Shown here: positions 22,694 through 30,872 of the stretch, in pieces
How the letters are laid out: every line of letters starts with the position of its first letter
How positions within the stretch are numbered: the stretch's first letter is position 1
Assembly: GCA_024691565.1 (NCBI GenBank)
Contig: JAILNN010000014.1
Span: forward strand, 1-33,716
Direction: 5' to 3'
From: Lachnospiraceae bacterium
GTDB taxonomy: Bacteria > Bacillota > Clostridia > Lachnospirales > Lachnospiraceae
Length of the DNA stretch: 33,716 nucleotides
Translations under genes and position numbers: made by a program
Notes under the pieces: generated by a model
The model's input: the letters and a program-made list of their open reading frames with translations, nothing else
What the model was told of the DNA's origin: nothing
Databases searched by the model: none

Positions 22694-22702
22694 TAACACC
22701 CC

Positions 22703-22969
22703 TTAGTAGTCCTCTTCCAAGACACTGATTTCCATAAAATCAAAATCTATTTCATCAATAAAAGAGTCCTGAGTAAACCTGGTTTTAGAACTTCTCTTAA
22801 ACTCATCAATATTCTTTTCAAGCCAAGTCGGATGGCTTAAATCTTCTTCCATGCATACCTTATCGACAGCCGCAAAAATCTTCTTCGTCCTATTGAGTTC
22901 AGAAAAATCCTCAACCGTATTATCCTTAACAAGTCTCCCTTTTTTATAAAATTTAAACCAAATCCTCAT
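22703..22969 (-). CDS. Small conserved protein of unknown function after RNase G
   Basis: 88 residues. Begins MRIWFKFYKKGRLVKDNTV, has a central DKVCMEEDLSHPTWLEKNI segment and an acidic C-terminus. No membrane segment or metal motif is seen. The ATG overlaps the rng stop codon in ATGA (22966-22969), so translation is coupled to rng. To my recollection similar small proteins follow RNase G in other Lachnospiraceae. Function unknown; the coupling suggests a role tied to RNase G or its transcript. Confidence 0.8.
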   Translation of the reverse strand: MRIWFKFYKKGRLVKDNTVEDFSELNRTKKIFAAVDKVCMEEDLSHPTWLEKNIDEFKRSSKTRFTQDSFIDEIDFDFMEISVLEEDY

Positions 22970-24330
22970 CTATTTTCACCATCTCTCCTAAACTTCTCGT
23001 AAATCGGCTGAGATACCCTCTGTCTCGTCATTTCAACCAATCCAAGGCCCGTCATATCAACCACCTTACACTTAACGCGGTCTTTCTTAGCTTCCTCACG
23101 AAGGACATCTATAACCTTATTCTTCATCTCATCATCCTTCATATCAATAAAATCGATAATAATAATTCCGGACAAATTTCTAAGCCTAATCTGCCTAAGC
23201 GCCTCTTTCGCTGCCTCACAATTCACCTCAAAAAATGTCTTCTCAGAATTCTTTTTATTTGAAATTGCCTTCCCAGTATTAACATCAATAACATTCAAGG
23301 CTTCTGTATGTTCAATAACTAAATATGCTCCACTCTTAAGCCAAACTCGATTCCTAAGCGCATCCTCCAAAATCTTATCCATTCGAAGGACATCTGTAAG
23401 CCTACCATCATTTTCTTCATCCCAAACGCAAATCTTCTCACTAAACTCAGAAACCTGATCTTCAATAATCTCTTTAATTTCTTCATCTGCAACCAAAATT
23501 TTATTAAGAGAATTTTTGTCGCAACCCTTAATATATTTTATAAAATCATACTCGCCCTTTTTCAAACAAGAAAAACAAGTTACGTGTTTTCCCTTCTCAA
23601 TTAATGCTGCAAATTTTTTAAGTTTCCTCCTTAGCTCATCTGCCATTTTATCAAGGTTTTCGCCACTATTAGTTCGAGCTATAACTCTAAATTTTATTCC
23701 CAAAGAATTCTGAAAACTTTGACTATTTTTATCTTCCTCACCCTCAATATTTTCCAAAGTTTCCTTCTGAATTTCATCAAAAACTTCGCAAATCTTTTTC
23801 TTTAAATTTTCTCGAATTTGCTTATCTCTAATCTTGGAAGAAATTGAAATTAAATCTCCCCACCTTTGTTCCTCTAAATGAGCCTCTGCACCAGGACCTC
23901 CCTCGGCTCCTGAAACCTCGGCACTTAAATCCTCTCCCCCAATACCACTTTCAGCCACAATAACCGAATATACATTTCCATATTCAATGCTACCTGAAAG
24001 TGTAGGTGGTTTAGTCTTAATCGCGGTCTGCTTAACCTGAACTAAAATCTCATCTCCCTGAACAGGATACTTTTTCTTAGACTTTTTTTCAGACACATAA
24101 ATAAAGTTATCCGCCTCCTTAAGTGGCAGATAACCCATTTCATCCTTCTTAAATTCGACAAAGGCTGCGTTAATATTCTTAACAACATTCTTCACCTTAC
24201 CAACATAAATATCGCCGATAGAAACCTCTGATTCAACCTTCTCAAACAAGATATCGCTCGCACTATCTCCCTGAAAACCAACACAAAGAATTCCATCTTC
24301 TCTTTTTTTAACCGCAATCTTTATATCCAT
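22966..24330 (-). CDS. rng: Ribonuclease E/G family endoribonuclease
   Basis: 454 residues from ATG 24330, chosen because AAGGA lies 5 bp upstream; in-frame ATGs at 24336 and 24360 lack a ribosome site. Single-strand endoribonuclease for mRNA decay and rRNA processing. An S1-like RNA-binding region (about 28-120: GDIYVGKVKNVVKNINAAFVEF, GYLPL) is followed by the catalytic RNase H-like domain with the two Mg-binding Asp motifs NVIDVNTGKAI and IIIDFIDM, then GLGLVEMTRQRV. The protein stops about 15 residues after TRQR, so the CPxC zinc-link of E. coli RNase E/G is absent. A Gly/Ala/Glu-rich insertion follows the S1 region. It lies 90 bp downstream of ylxM. Confidence 0.92.
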   Translation of the reverse strand: MDIKIAVKKREDGILCVGFQGDSASDILFEKVESEVSIGDIYVGKVKNVVKNINAAFVEFKKDEMGYLPLKEADNFIYVSEKKSKKKYPVQGDEILVQVKQTAIKTKPPTLSGSIEYGNVYSVIVAESGIGGEDLSAEVSGAEGGPGAEAHLEEQRWGDLISISSKIRDKQIRENLKKKICEVFDEIQKETLENIEGEEDKNSQSFQNSLGIKFRVIARTNSGENLDKMADELRRKLKKFAALIEKGKHVTCFSCLKKGEYDFIKYIKGCDKNSLNKILVADEEIKEIIEDQVSEFSEKICVWDEENDGRLTDVLRMDKILEDALRNRVWLKSGAYLVIEHTEALNVIDVNTGKAISNKKNSEKTFFEVNCEAAKEALRQIRLRNLSGIIIIDFIDMKDDEMKNKVIDVLREEAKKDRVKCKVVDMTGLGLVEMTRQRVSQPIYEKFRRDGENR

Positions 24331-24420
24331 ATTCATCCTTAAAATGCAAAATTCTATCAAAACAAAATCTAAGAATCCAAAATCAAACCCAAAATCTCAA
24401 ATCCAAACAAGCCCAAAATT

Positions 24421-24816
24421 CTAACTATCCAATCTCTCAATTAACTCCAAAATCCTAGCCTTGCTATCACTAAAATTACTCTCATCCAGTTCAAAAATAA
24501 TATCTCTTGTCTTATCAATAATCTTCTTCTCATTATCAAATCTCTCGACAAGACCAAGCTTCTTTTCATATTCCACCAAGTACTCTGAAACCCTCTTAAT
24601 TGTGTCATAAACCGCCTGTCTGCTCTTGTTTAACTCCTTCGCAATTTCAGAAAATCCATAGTCCTCCATAATATAGAGTTCAAAAATTTCTCTCTGAAAA
24701 TCCTTCAAAAGCGGTCCATAAAAATCATAAAGAATTGAAAGCTCAGTTCTTTTCTTTAAAATATCCTCCGCCTCATCAGCCTTCAATTCCTTAATCTTAT
24801 TATCTTTGTCTTTCAT
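24421..24816 (-). CDS. ylxM: YlxM/p13-like HTH protein (UPF0122)
   Basis: 131 residues. Match to the SRP-associated YlxM family: LYDFYGPLLKDFQREIFELY followed by a sigma-like helix-turn-helix FSEIAKELNKSRQAVYDTIKR (about 56-77). The C-terminal half is a charged helix. In most Firmicutes ylxM sits directly upstream of ffh (signal recognition particle GTPase). Here it lies between cheR (24 bp upstream) and rng, with no ffh. GAGGAATTATT precedes the ATG. In the downstream gap 24331-24420 the sequence is simple CAAA/AATC-rich, with a possible partial copy of the ylxM tail (AAAATTCTA). Confidence 0.85.
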   Translation of the reverse strand: MKDKDNKIKELKADEAEDILKKRTELSILYDFYGPLLKDFQREIFELYIMEDYGFSEIAKELNKSRQAVYDTIKRVSEYLVEYEKKLGLVERFDNEKKIIDKTRDIIFELDESNFSDSKARILELIERLDS

Positions 24817-24840
24817 AATAATTCCTCAGGACCTTGTAAA

Positions 24841-25641
24841 TCAAATGTCCTTTACCTTTCTATAGAAGAACAAGGTTTCATTTGATAAACCATATTTACT
24901 AGGTCTCAAAATATTTTCCGTACTACCAATGAAAAACATTCCATTGTTAACAAGCGCCTTATTAAATCCATTATATAGAATTTCTTTTCCTTCAGCAGTC
25001 ATATAAATCATAACATTTCTGCATACAATCAAATTCATTTTTTCAGGATATGGATCCTTAAGTAAATCATGCTTCTCAAATTTTACGCATTTTTTAATCG
25101 AATCTACAACTCGATACTTCCTATCAGGCGTCTTTGCAAAGAAAGAAGACACAAGGTTCGGCGGCAAAGACTTTACCGCACTTTCATCGTAAACCCCCTC
25201 TTTAGCCTTATCCAAAACACTCTGATCAATATCAGTCGCATAAATATGGATAATCTGATTTGGGACATATTTAGAAAGAATCATTGCAATAGTATATGGT
25301 TCCTCCCCTGTGGCGCAAGCCGCACTCCATATATTTAACTCCTTACCAAAATTCTTAAGAAGATAAGGAACAATTCTTTCGTCAAAAATCTTCCATTGTG
25401 ATGGATTACGATAAAACTCCGTAACATTAATTGTCAGGTACGAACAAAACTCATCCCTAACTTTAAGATTACTGCTGATAAGATTAAAGAAATCCGAATA
25501 AGAAGTACACTTAAACTTCTTAACCATAGATTCAATACGCCTCTTCATCTGCTGTTCTTTGTAGAAATTTAAATCAATACCAACATACTGTTCTACACTC
25601 TTTTTAAACTCTTCATAATCCTTACTACTAAACTTATCCAA
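24841..25641 (-). CDS. cheR: CheR-type chemoreceptor glutamate methyltransferase
   Basis: Methylates receptor glutamates using S-adenosylmethionine. An N-terminal helical domain (KKSVEQYVGIDLNFYKEQQMKRRI) precedes the CheR catalytic fold: FCSYLTINVTEFYRNPSQW, the SAM site WSAACATGEEPYTIAM, IYATDID, DLIVCRN-like motif NLIVCRNVMIYM, and C-terminal FFIGSTENI. No C-terminal TPR is present. I favour the TTG at 25641 because GAGAGGAAA lies just upstream; an ATG at 25677 and a GTG at 25680 have no ribosome site and would encode 12 to 13 extra residues. No other chemotaxis gene is in the window. It is the first gene of the cheR-ylxM-rng unit, with its promoter inside the rpsA terminator. Confidence 0.88.
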   Translation of the reverse strand: MDKFSSKDYEEFKKSVEQYVGIDLNFYKEQQMKRRIESMVKKFKCTSYSDFFNLISSNLKVRDEFCSYLTINVTEFYRNPSQWKIFDERIVPYLLKNFGKELNIWSAACATGEEPYTIAMILSKYVPNQIIHIYATDIDQSVLDKAKEGVYDESAVKSLPPNLVSSFFAKTPDRKYRVVDSIKKCVKFEKHDLLKDPYPEKMNLIVCRNVMIYMTAEGKEILYNGFNKALVNNGMFFIGSTENILRPSKYGLSNETLFFYRKVKDI

Positions 25642-25687
25642 ATTCTTTCCTCTCTCATAATTGAAGCTAAAACGCATCACTTAAAAA

Positions 25688-25716
25688 GTATTAACTTCGA
25701 AAAAAAGGTGTGACAA
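25688..25716 (-). promoter_or_regulatory. cheR promoter overlapping the rpsA terminator
   Basis: On the minus strand, TTGTCA (25711-25716), 17 bp, TAATAC (25688-25693). The -35 box lies in the 3' arm of the rpsA terminator hairpin and the T-run is in the spacer. Confidence 0.55.
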
Positions 25717-25745
25717 CGTACCCTTTGGTACATCAACACACCTTT
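25699..25745 (-). terminator. rpsA terminator
   Basis: On the minus strand, AAGGTGTG, internal loop, GTACC, short loop, GGTAC, internal loop, CACACCTT and a T-run. It is a two-step hairpin 67 bp downstream of rpsA. The rest of 25746-25811 holds nothing recognisable. Confidence 0.9.
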
Positions 25746-25811
25746 ATGTATTTACAAAACCGCTCAATTCAAAACTAATTATGCTATTTTGTTGTAAAAA
25801 TCATCTTTCAA

Positions 25812-27056
25812 TTACTCAGCATCTGCAGGAGCATCAGCTTCAACAGCTTCTTCAGCAACAGCTTCAACAGCTGGAGCTTCTTCAGCAACAGCTTCCTCAG
25901 CAACAGCTTCAACAGCTGGAACTTCCTCTGCAACAGTTTCCTCTGCAACTGGAATCTCTACTTCTTCATCTTCATCAGAAGCATTCTCGCGTTCCTGATC
26001 GAAGATAAGTGCCTTGATACTAAGTGAAATCTTATGATCTTCATTATTGAAATCAACAACCTTAGCTGTAACTTCCTGTCCAACACTTAAAACGTCTGAT
26101 GGCTTATCAATGTGATCCTTAGAAATCTGAGATACATGAAGAAGTGCATCAATTCCGTCTTCAAGTTCAACGAAAGCACCAAATTCAGCCATACGAGCAA
26201 CCTTACCTGTTACTACATTGCCTTTGCCGTATTTCTCTTCAGCATTAGCCCATGGATTGCTCTCTGGGAATTTAAGAGTAAGAGCAATTTTCTCACCCTT
26301 GATATCCTTAATAAGAACCTTGAGTTCCTGTCCAACCTTGAATACCTTCTTAGGATTCTCAATACGTCCCCAACTCATTTCTGAGATATGAAGAAGTCCG
26401 TCGATACCACCTAAATCTACGAAAGCACCAAAATCTGTAAGATTCTTAACTGTACCAACTACAACATCATCAACGTGAAGTCTTTCAAGAGCTTCTTCAT
26501 GAAGTCTCTTCTTCTCAGCTACAACAAGCTGCTTTCTATCACCGATGATTCTTCTCTTCTTAGGATTGAATTCGATTACAACAAACTCAATTTCCTGACC
26601 TGCATACTTATTGAGGTCTTTTTCAAAATTATCTGAAACAAGGCTTGCAGGGATGAAAACTCTTGTCTCTTCAACGATAACACTAAGTCCACCAGTAAGA
26701 ACTCTGTCTACTGTAGCCTTAAGAACTTCCTGATTCTCGAAAGCTTCTTTAATACGCTCGTTACTCTTCTCCATTGCAAGTCTCTTATAAGTGAGGGCTA
26801 CCTGTCCCTCTGCGTCGTTCACTTTAAGAACCTTAGCTGTCATTTTATCGCCATTTTTAACAACTGTTGTAAGATCGATGCCACTTTGGTTACTATATTC
26901 ATTTCTGGTAATAATACCGTCCATCTTATAACCGATGTTAAGAACGATCTCATCTTCTTTAACGTCGATAACTGTCCCTTCTACAATCTGTCCATTGTGG
27001 ATTGTTACTAATGATTCCTCTAGCATTTGTTCAAATTCATTGTTCTCTGCTGACAT
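25812..27056 (-). CDS. rpsA: 30S ribosomal protein S1 homologue, four S1 domains with acidic tail
   Basis: 414 residues. Four S1 RNA-binding domains at about 17-85, 103-170, 193-260 and 278-343; the last two are the most canonical (GTVKNLTDFGAFVDLGGIDGLLHISEMS; GKVARMAEFGAFVELEDGIDALLHVSQIS). About 70 C-terminal residues are an Ala/Glu/Val low-complexity tail built from units like AVEAVAEEAVAEEAP. Likely acts in mRNA binding on the 30S subunit. The ATG is preceded by AAGGAGG at 9 bp, inside the 3' end of ispH (20-bp overlap). This ispH-S1 adjacency is frequent in Clostridia, where the two are sometimes fused. Followed by a strong terminator. Confidence 0.95.
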   Translation of the reverse strand: MSAENNEFEQMLEESLVTIHNGQIVEGTVIDVKEDEIVLNIGYKMDGIITRNEYSNQSGIDLTTVVKNGDKMTAKVLKVNDAEGQVALTYKRLAMEKSNERIKEAFENQEVLKATVDRVLTGGLSVIVEETRVFIPASLVSDNFEKDLNKYAGQEIEFVVIEFNPKKRRIIGDRKQLVVAEKKRLHEEALERLHVDDVVVGTVKNLTDFGAFVDLGGIDGLLHISEMSWGRIENPKKVFKVGQELKVLIKDIKGEKIALTLKFPESNPWANAEEKYGKGNVVTGKVARMAEFGAFVELEDGIDALLHVSQISKDHIDKPSDVLSVGQEVTAKVVDFNNEDHKISLSIKALIFDQERENASDEDEEVEIPVAEETVAEEVPAVEAVAEEAVAEEAPAVEAVAEEAVEADAPADAE

Positions 27057-28014
27057 ATGATTGAACCTCCTTAATAATATTGTTCGGGGTTGAGGCCCCC
27101 GCTGTAATACCCACGCTACGAAAAGATTCCAGTTCGACTAAACCAAGGTCATCAAGTGTCTGTATAAAAAATGTGTTCTCGCATTCAGATTTGCAGATTT
27201 CGTACAGTTTCTGAGTGTTTGAACTATGTCTTCCACCGATCACTAACATAGCTTCAGATTTTTTCGCAATTTCACGTGCTTCACTCTGCCGCTCTTCGGT
27301 AGCGTTGCAAATTGTATTCATAACTTTCGTATTATAGCAAATTTTTTTCAAAATTTCAACTATATATTTAAATTTTCTATAATTAAATGTCGTTTGTGCG
27401 ACAACTACTACATGTTTATCTGTTGGGGCCTTAAACATTTTAGCCTCATCCTCATTTTCGATGATGATTGCCTGGTTTTCATACCACCCATTTATGCCTT
27501 GAACTTCAGGGTGTTCTCGACTACCAATAATCACCAGCAAATCCCCATTTTCATAGGCTTTTTTAGCAATATTATGAATCTTACTAACAAATGGACAAGT
27601 TGCACTTACAACTTTAATGTTTTTCGCTTCTAGTGCATCCAATTCCGACTTTGGAACTCCATGCGACCTGATAATTACAGTTGTATTCTCAGGATCTTCA
27701 ACTTCATCTGCAGAATTAACAACATCAATTCCTCTTTTTCTCAAATCATCAACAACTGCTTCGTTGTGAATAATCGGTCCAAGCGTGTAAACATGCTTAT
27801 TCTCACCTTCTTGACTGTGGCATATCTTAACCGCCCTCTCAACACCAAAGCAAAATCCAGCTGTCTTAGCAAGGGTAACAATTCTTTCAGAATTTTTATT
27901 TTCTAAATTTACAGATTTTTTACGAAAATTTTCGTTATCAAATTTAGAATTTTCACCATCAAATTCACTATTTTCTGTATTCATTTTTTCTAAATTTTTA
28001 TCAAAATTATCCAT
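27037..28014 (-). CDS. ispH: 4-hydroxy-3-methylbut-2-enyl diphosphate reductase
   Basis: Last enzyme of the MEP isoprenoid pathway, giving IPP and DMAPP; a 4Fe-4S protein. 325 residues from ATG 28014, chosen because GAGGTGG lies 5 bp upstream (a TTG at 28035 would read through that site). Cluster ligands C55 (AGFCFGV), C140 (SATCPFV) and C236 (NTICNATEER) are present, as are H83 (GPIIHNEAV), SHGVP and REHPEVQG. The first ~43 residues are an Asn/Glu/Lys-rich extension with short repeats (ENSEFDG, ENSKFDN, ENF) not found in typical IspH, which starts close to the AGFCFGV motif. It overlaps rpsA by 20 bp and follows cmk by 104 bp. Confidence 0.95.
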   Translation of the reverse strand: MDNFDKNLEKMNTENSEFDGENSKFDNENFRKKSVNLENKNSERIVTLAKTAGFCFGVERAVKICHSQEGENKHVYTLGPIIHNEAVVDDLRKRGIDVVNSADEVEDPENTTVIIRSHGVPKSELDALEAKNIKVVSATCPFVSKIHNIAKKAYENGDLLVIIGSREHPEVQGINGWYENQAIIIENEDEAKMFKAPTDKHVVVVAQTTFNYRKFKYIVEILKKICYNTKVMNTICNATEERQSEAREIAKKSEAMLVIGGRHSSNTQKLYEICKSECENTFFIQTLDDLGLVELESFRSVGITAGASTPNNIIKEVQSYVSREQ

Positions 28015-28118
28015 AAAATCCACCTCATAAAACAAGCTGTTTTCAAGCCTTTAAAGCAAGTCACACTTTCAAATTTTATGTAAAAACCATCCAAAATCTT
28101 AAACTTAAATTTCTCTTC

Positions 28119-28796
28119 TTATTCAGCACATTTTTTCTCGTATATTTCTACTAAACAAGCAACAACTTCTTCAATTCCCATATCAGATGTATCGACGAGT
28201 ACAGCATCCTCAGCCTGCTTAAGTGGAGCGATTTCTCTATTCATATCCTGCTCATCGCGGGCAATAATGTCCTTCTTAATGCTTTCAAAATCACAAGTCT
28301 CGTTCTTCTCTACCAATTCCTTATATCTTCTGTTTGCACGAGCATCAGCACTTGCTGTAAGGTAAATCTTTAAAAATGCATTAGGAAGCACATTTGTACC
28401 AATATCTCTTCCATCCATAATTACCTTCTTTTCAACAGCTAAATTTCTCTGCAAATCAAGAAGCTTCTCTCTAACAGCAGCGTACTTCGCAATAAGAGAT
28501 GTGATTCTGCTGACTTCTGGTGTTCTAATAAAGTCATTAACATTCTCTCCATTAAGAAGCACAATCTGTGTTTCATCCACATAATCAAGAGAAACTTTGA
28601 TATCCTTAATTGCTTCAGCAACCTTCACTTCATCATTCTCATCAACATTGTTTCTCATAAGGTAAAGCGCGATTGTACGATACATCGCACCTGTATCAAC
28701 ATAAATATAATCAATCTTCTTTGCAACTAATTTCGCAATTGTACTTTTCCCTGCTCCTGCAGGTCCATCAATAGCAATACTTCTGTTCTTATCCAT
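28119..28796 (-). CDS. cmk: Cytidylate kinase
   Basis: 225 residues; phosphorylates CMP and dCMP. P-loop GPAGAGKST at 10-18, followed by YVDTGAMYRTIALY, a DGRDIGTNVLPNA motif, and the lid region RANRRYKELVEKN with RDEQDMNRE. Normal length. AGAGGA lies 4 bp before the ATG. It heads the cmk-ispH-rpsA order, a common Clostridia arrangement. A weak possible promoter (TTTATG-N17-TATTAT on the minus strand) lies in the 63-bp gap upstream. Confidence 0.96.
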   Translation of the reverse strand: MDKNRSIAIDGPAGAGKSTIAKLVAKKIDYIYVDTGAMYRTIALYLMRNNVDENDEVKVAEAIKDIKVSLDYVDETQIVLLNGENVNDFIRTPEVSRITSLIAKYAAVREKLLDLQRNLAVEKKVIMDGRDIGTNVLPNAFLKIYLTASADARANRRYKELVEKNETCDFESIKKDIIARDEQDMNREIAPLKQAEDAVLVDTSDMGIEEVVACLVEIYEKKCAE

Positions 28797-28859
28797 TTTG
28801 TCCTCTTTCCATACATAATACTGCGCTCCACTTCACGCATAAATTACATGTATTTATTT

Positions 28860-30110
28860 TTATATCGCTGCATTTTTCCCAGCAAGAAATCCCGTAGACC
28901 ATGCAATCTGAAGGTTAAAGCCTCCAGTTAGCGCATCGCAGTCAATAACCTCGCCCGCAAAATAAACTCCAGGACTAAGTTTTGACTCCATAGTCTTTGG
29001 ATTAATCTCCTTAACATTAACGCCACCGCTCGTAATAATAGCTTCAGCACTTCCTCTAACTGAAGAAATATTAAGCCTGAATTCCTTTAAAAGATGCACA
29101 AGCCTTTCCCTCTCTTCAGCCCTGATTTCATTGACCTTTTTCGTAGGCTCGATTCCAGAAACCTTAACAATAGTCTCAATCATACCAGAAGGTAAAAGCT
29201 TATTTAAGCTATTTTTAAACTCGGCGTTCTTCTCGCCATCAAAATCCTTAAGAACCCTCTTATCAAGGGTTTCAAAAGATAGCGCTGGCTTTAAATCAAT
29301 TGTTATATAAGGCTCTTCTTTTTTCTTAAAATTCCTCATAGCCTTAGCATAATATTCTGACGCAGAAAGCACCAGCGGACCACTTACACCAAAGTGTGTA
29401 AAAAGCATCTCACCCTGTTCAGAATACTTCTTCTTCCCATCAACAAAAAGAGTAAGCCTAACATTCCTAAGAGAAAGTCCCATCATATCCTTGCAAAAAC
29501 TCTCCTTAATATTAAAAGGAACGAGACCACACATCAAAGGTTTAATGCTATGTCCTAATGCCTTCGCAAATTTATATCCATCTCCTGTTGAACCTGTTGA
29601 AGCATAAGTAAATCCACCAGTTGCAATAATAACTGCATCACACTTATATGTCTTCTTTTTTTCAGTCTTAATTACCTTAATTTCGCCCTCATTTAAAACC
29701 TCACTAACAGCTTCATTTAAGATAATCTTGACTCCTCTTTTTTTACATGCGCGTTCTAAGGTTTTAATCACATCCGACGAGTGGTCAGACTCCGGAAACA
29801 CCCTGTTTCCTCTCTCAACCTTTAACTTAAGCCCTTCCTTTTCAAGAAAGGCACACATATCAGAGCTATTAAAAGCACTAAAGGCACTAAATAAAAACTT
29901 AGGATTATTAACAACATTTGCAATCAATGAATCCTCATCAACCGCATTTGTAACATTACATCTCCCTTTGCCAGTAATAAAAAGCTTCTTTCCAGTCTTT
30001 TCATTCTTATCAAGAATAATGACCTCAGCACCCTCATCAGCCGCAGAAATTGCAGCCATCATACCGGCAGCACCCGCTCCAATAACAATTATTTTTTTAC
30101 ATATTTCCAT
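28860..30110 (-). CDS. HI0933/YhiN-family FAD-dependent oxidoreductase (BaiN-like)
   Basis: 416-residue flavoprotein. N-terminal dinucleotide fold IVIGAGAAGMMAAISAADEG (about 8-27) and ILDKNEKTGKKLFITGKGRCNVTN. A second nucleotide motif is DAVIIATGGFTYASTGSTGDGYKFA. The C-terminal FAD-binding segment has VYFAGEVIDCDALTGGFNLQIAWSTG. The family includes BaiN, proposed in bile-acid dehydroxylation, but members are widespread and mostly of unknown substrate; no bai genes are here, so I assign only the family. The start codon lies inside the end of pgsA (14-bp overlap), so translation is probably coupled. Confidence 0.9.
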   Translation of the reverse strand: MEICKKIIVIGAGAAGMMAAISAADEGAEVIILDKNEKTGKKLFITGKGRCNVTNAVDEDSLIANVVNNPKFLFSAFSAFNSSDMCAFLEKEGLKLKVERGNRVFPESDHSSDVIKTLERACKKRGVKIILNEAVSEVLNEGEIKVIKTEKKKTYKCDAVIIATGGFTYASTGSTGDGYKFAKALGHSIKPLMCGLVPFNIKESFCKDMMGLSLRNVRLTLFVDGKKKYSEQGEMLFTHFGVSGPLVLSASEYYAKAMRNFKKKEEPYITIDLKPALSFETLDKRVLKDFDGEKNAEFKNSLNKLLPSGMIETIVKVSGIEPTKKVNEIRAEERERLVHLLKEFRLNISSVRGSAEAIITSGGVNVKEINPKTMESKLSPGVYFAGEVIDCDALTGGFNLQIAWSTGFLAGKNAAI

Positions 30111-30645
30111 CGTCTAGAACTTTCCAATTCTTAATCATATAGTCCACAAGTGAAACTACTGTAAGCACTACAGCCGCAATAATAAGAACCCATTCAATCG
30201 TATCAAAAACTTTATTATTGATATTCAAAATAAGAACAATTGACATAACCATCTGAGTAACAGTCTTAACCTTTCCCCAGTAGCTGGCTGCAATAACGAT
30301 TCCTGCGTCTGAAGCCACAAGTCTGAATCCACTAATAATAAATTCTCTTGCAATTATGATAATTACAGCCCATACAGGCATTGGATTATCAGGAATTCCA
30401 AGGAAACAAATCATAGCTGATGAAACTAAAAGCTTATCAGCAAGCGGATCCATAAACTTTCCAAAGTTAGAAACCAAATTTCTACTTCTCGCAATATGGC
30501 CGTCTAATGCATCTGTAAGTGAAGCCACACAGAAAATCACAAGTGCAATAATGTTGTTGTAAGGGATGCTTGGAACAAGCATACACACAACAAAAAAGGG
30601 TATCATAATTACCCTTAACATAGTCAGTTTATTTGGTAAATTCAT
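30097..30645 (-). CDS. pgsA: CDP-diacylglycerol-glycerol-3-phosphate 3-phosphatidyltransferase
   Basis: Membrane enzyme making phosphatidylglycerol phosphate for acidic phospholipids. 182 residues from ATG 30645, preferred because a GGAAGGA/GGA ribosome site lies just upstream and MNLPNKLTMLRVIMIPFF is the classical N-terminus; an in-frame ATG 30 bp upstream lacks a site. The CDP-alcohol phosphotransferase motif is complete: DALDGHIARSRNLVSNFGKF then MDPLADK (DxxDGxxAR...GxxxDxxxD). About five to six hydrophobic helices are visible. It overlaps the downstream flavoprotein gene by 14 bp. Its upstream gap carries a block of strong hairpins. Confidence 0.93.
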   Translation of the reverse strand: MNLPNKLTMLRVIMIPFFVVCMLVPSIPYNNIIALVIFCVASLTDALDGHIARSRNLVSNFGKFMDPLADKLLVSSAMICFLGIPDNPMPVWAVIIIIAREFIISGFRLVASDAGIVIAASYWGKVKTVTQMVMSIVLILNINNKVFDTIEWVLIIAAVVLTVVSLVDYMIKNWKVLDDGNM

Positions 30646-30672
30646 AGAGCATTCCATCCTTCCGTTTGTTGT

Positions 30673-30824
30673 CAAGACTCGCTCGCGAGTCTTGCGCGCC
30701 GTGATTCAAAGAGATGTTTTACATCTCTTGGCTGCATTTAGCAGACTCACTTCCTATTCGAATCCGTGCGCATCCCGCGGAGCGTTTTAACTCAGTCGGA
30801 GCTTGTACCCCGACTGAGTTAAAA
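30673..30824. repeat. Highly structured intergenic element with three perfect hairpins
   Basis: Three perfect inverted repeats lie in 152 bp. (1) CAAGACTCGC/GCGAGTCTTG (30673-30694, 2-nt loop). (2) AAGAGATGT/ACATCTCTT (30709-30729, 3-nt loop). (3) TTTTAACTCAGTCGG/CCGACTGAGTTAAAA (30785-30824, 15-bp stem, 10-nt loop). Between 1 and 3, TGCGCGCCGTGATTC (from about 30694) can pair imperfectly with GAATCCGTGCGCA (about 30760-30772), enclosing hairpin 2 and a small GCTGC/GCAG stem. It is more GC-rich than its surroundings. Hairpin 3 may act as a terminator for the EAL gene; the rest could be a dispersed palindromic element or a structured RNA. Nothing else is seen in 30646-30872. Confidence 0.75.
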
Positions 30825-30872
30825 TTATCCGCTCTTAAGTTTACATCATTTTCAAACGGATATCAACAGAAA

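Noticed and set aside
22703..22725. Tail duplication after the 88-residue ORF
   Set aside because: No repeated sequence in the 9-bp gap.
25781..26008. Gln/Leu-rich frame opposite the rpsA tail
   Set aside because: Reverse reading of the Ala/Glu repeat; pure low complexity.
30740..30780. T-arm-like ATTCGAATCC suggesting a tRNA
   Set aside because: No acceptor, D-arm or anticodon arm can be placed around it; it belongs to the hairpin block.
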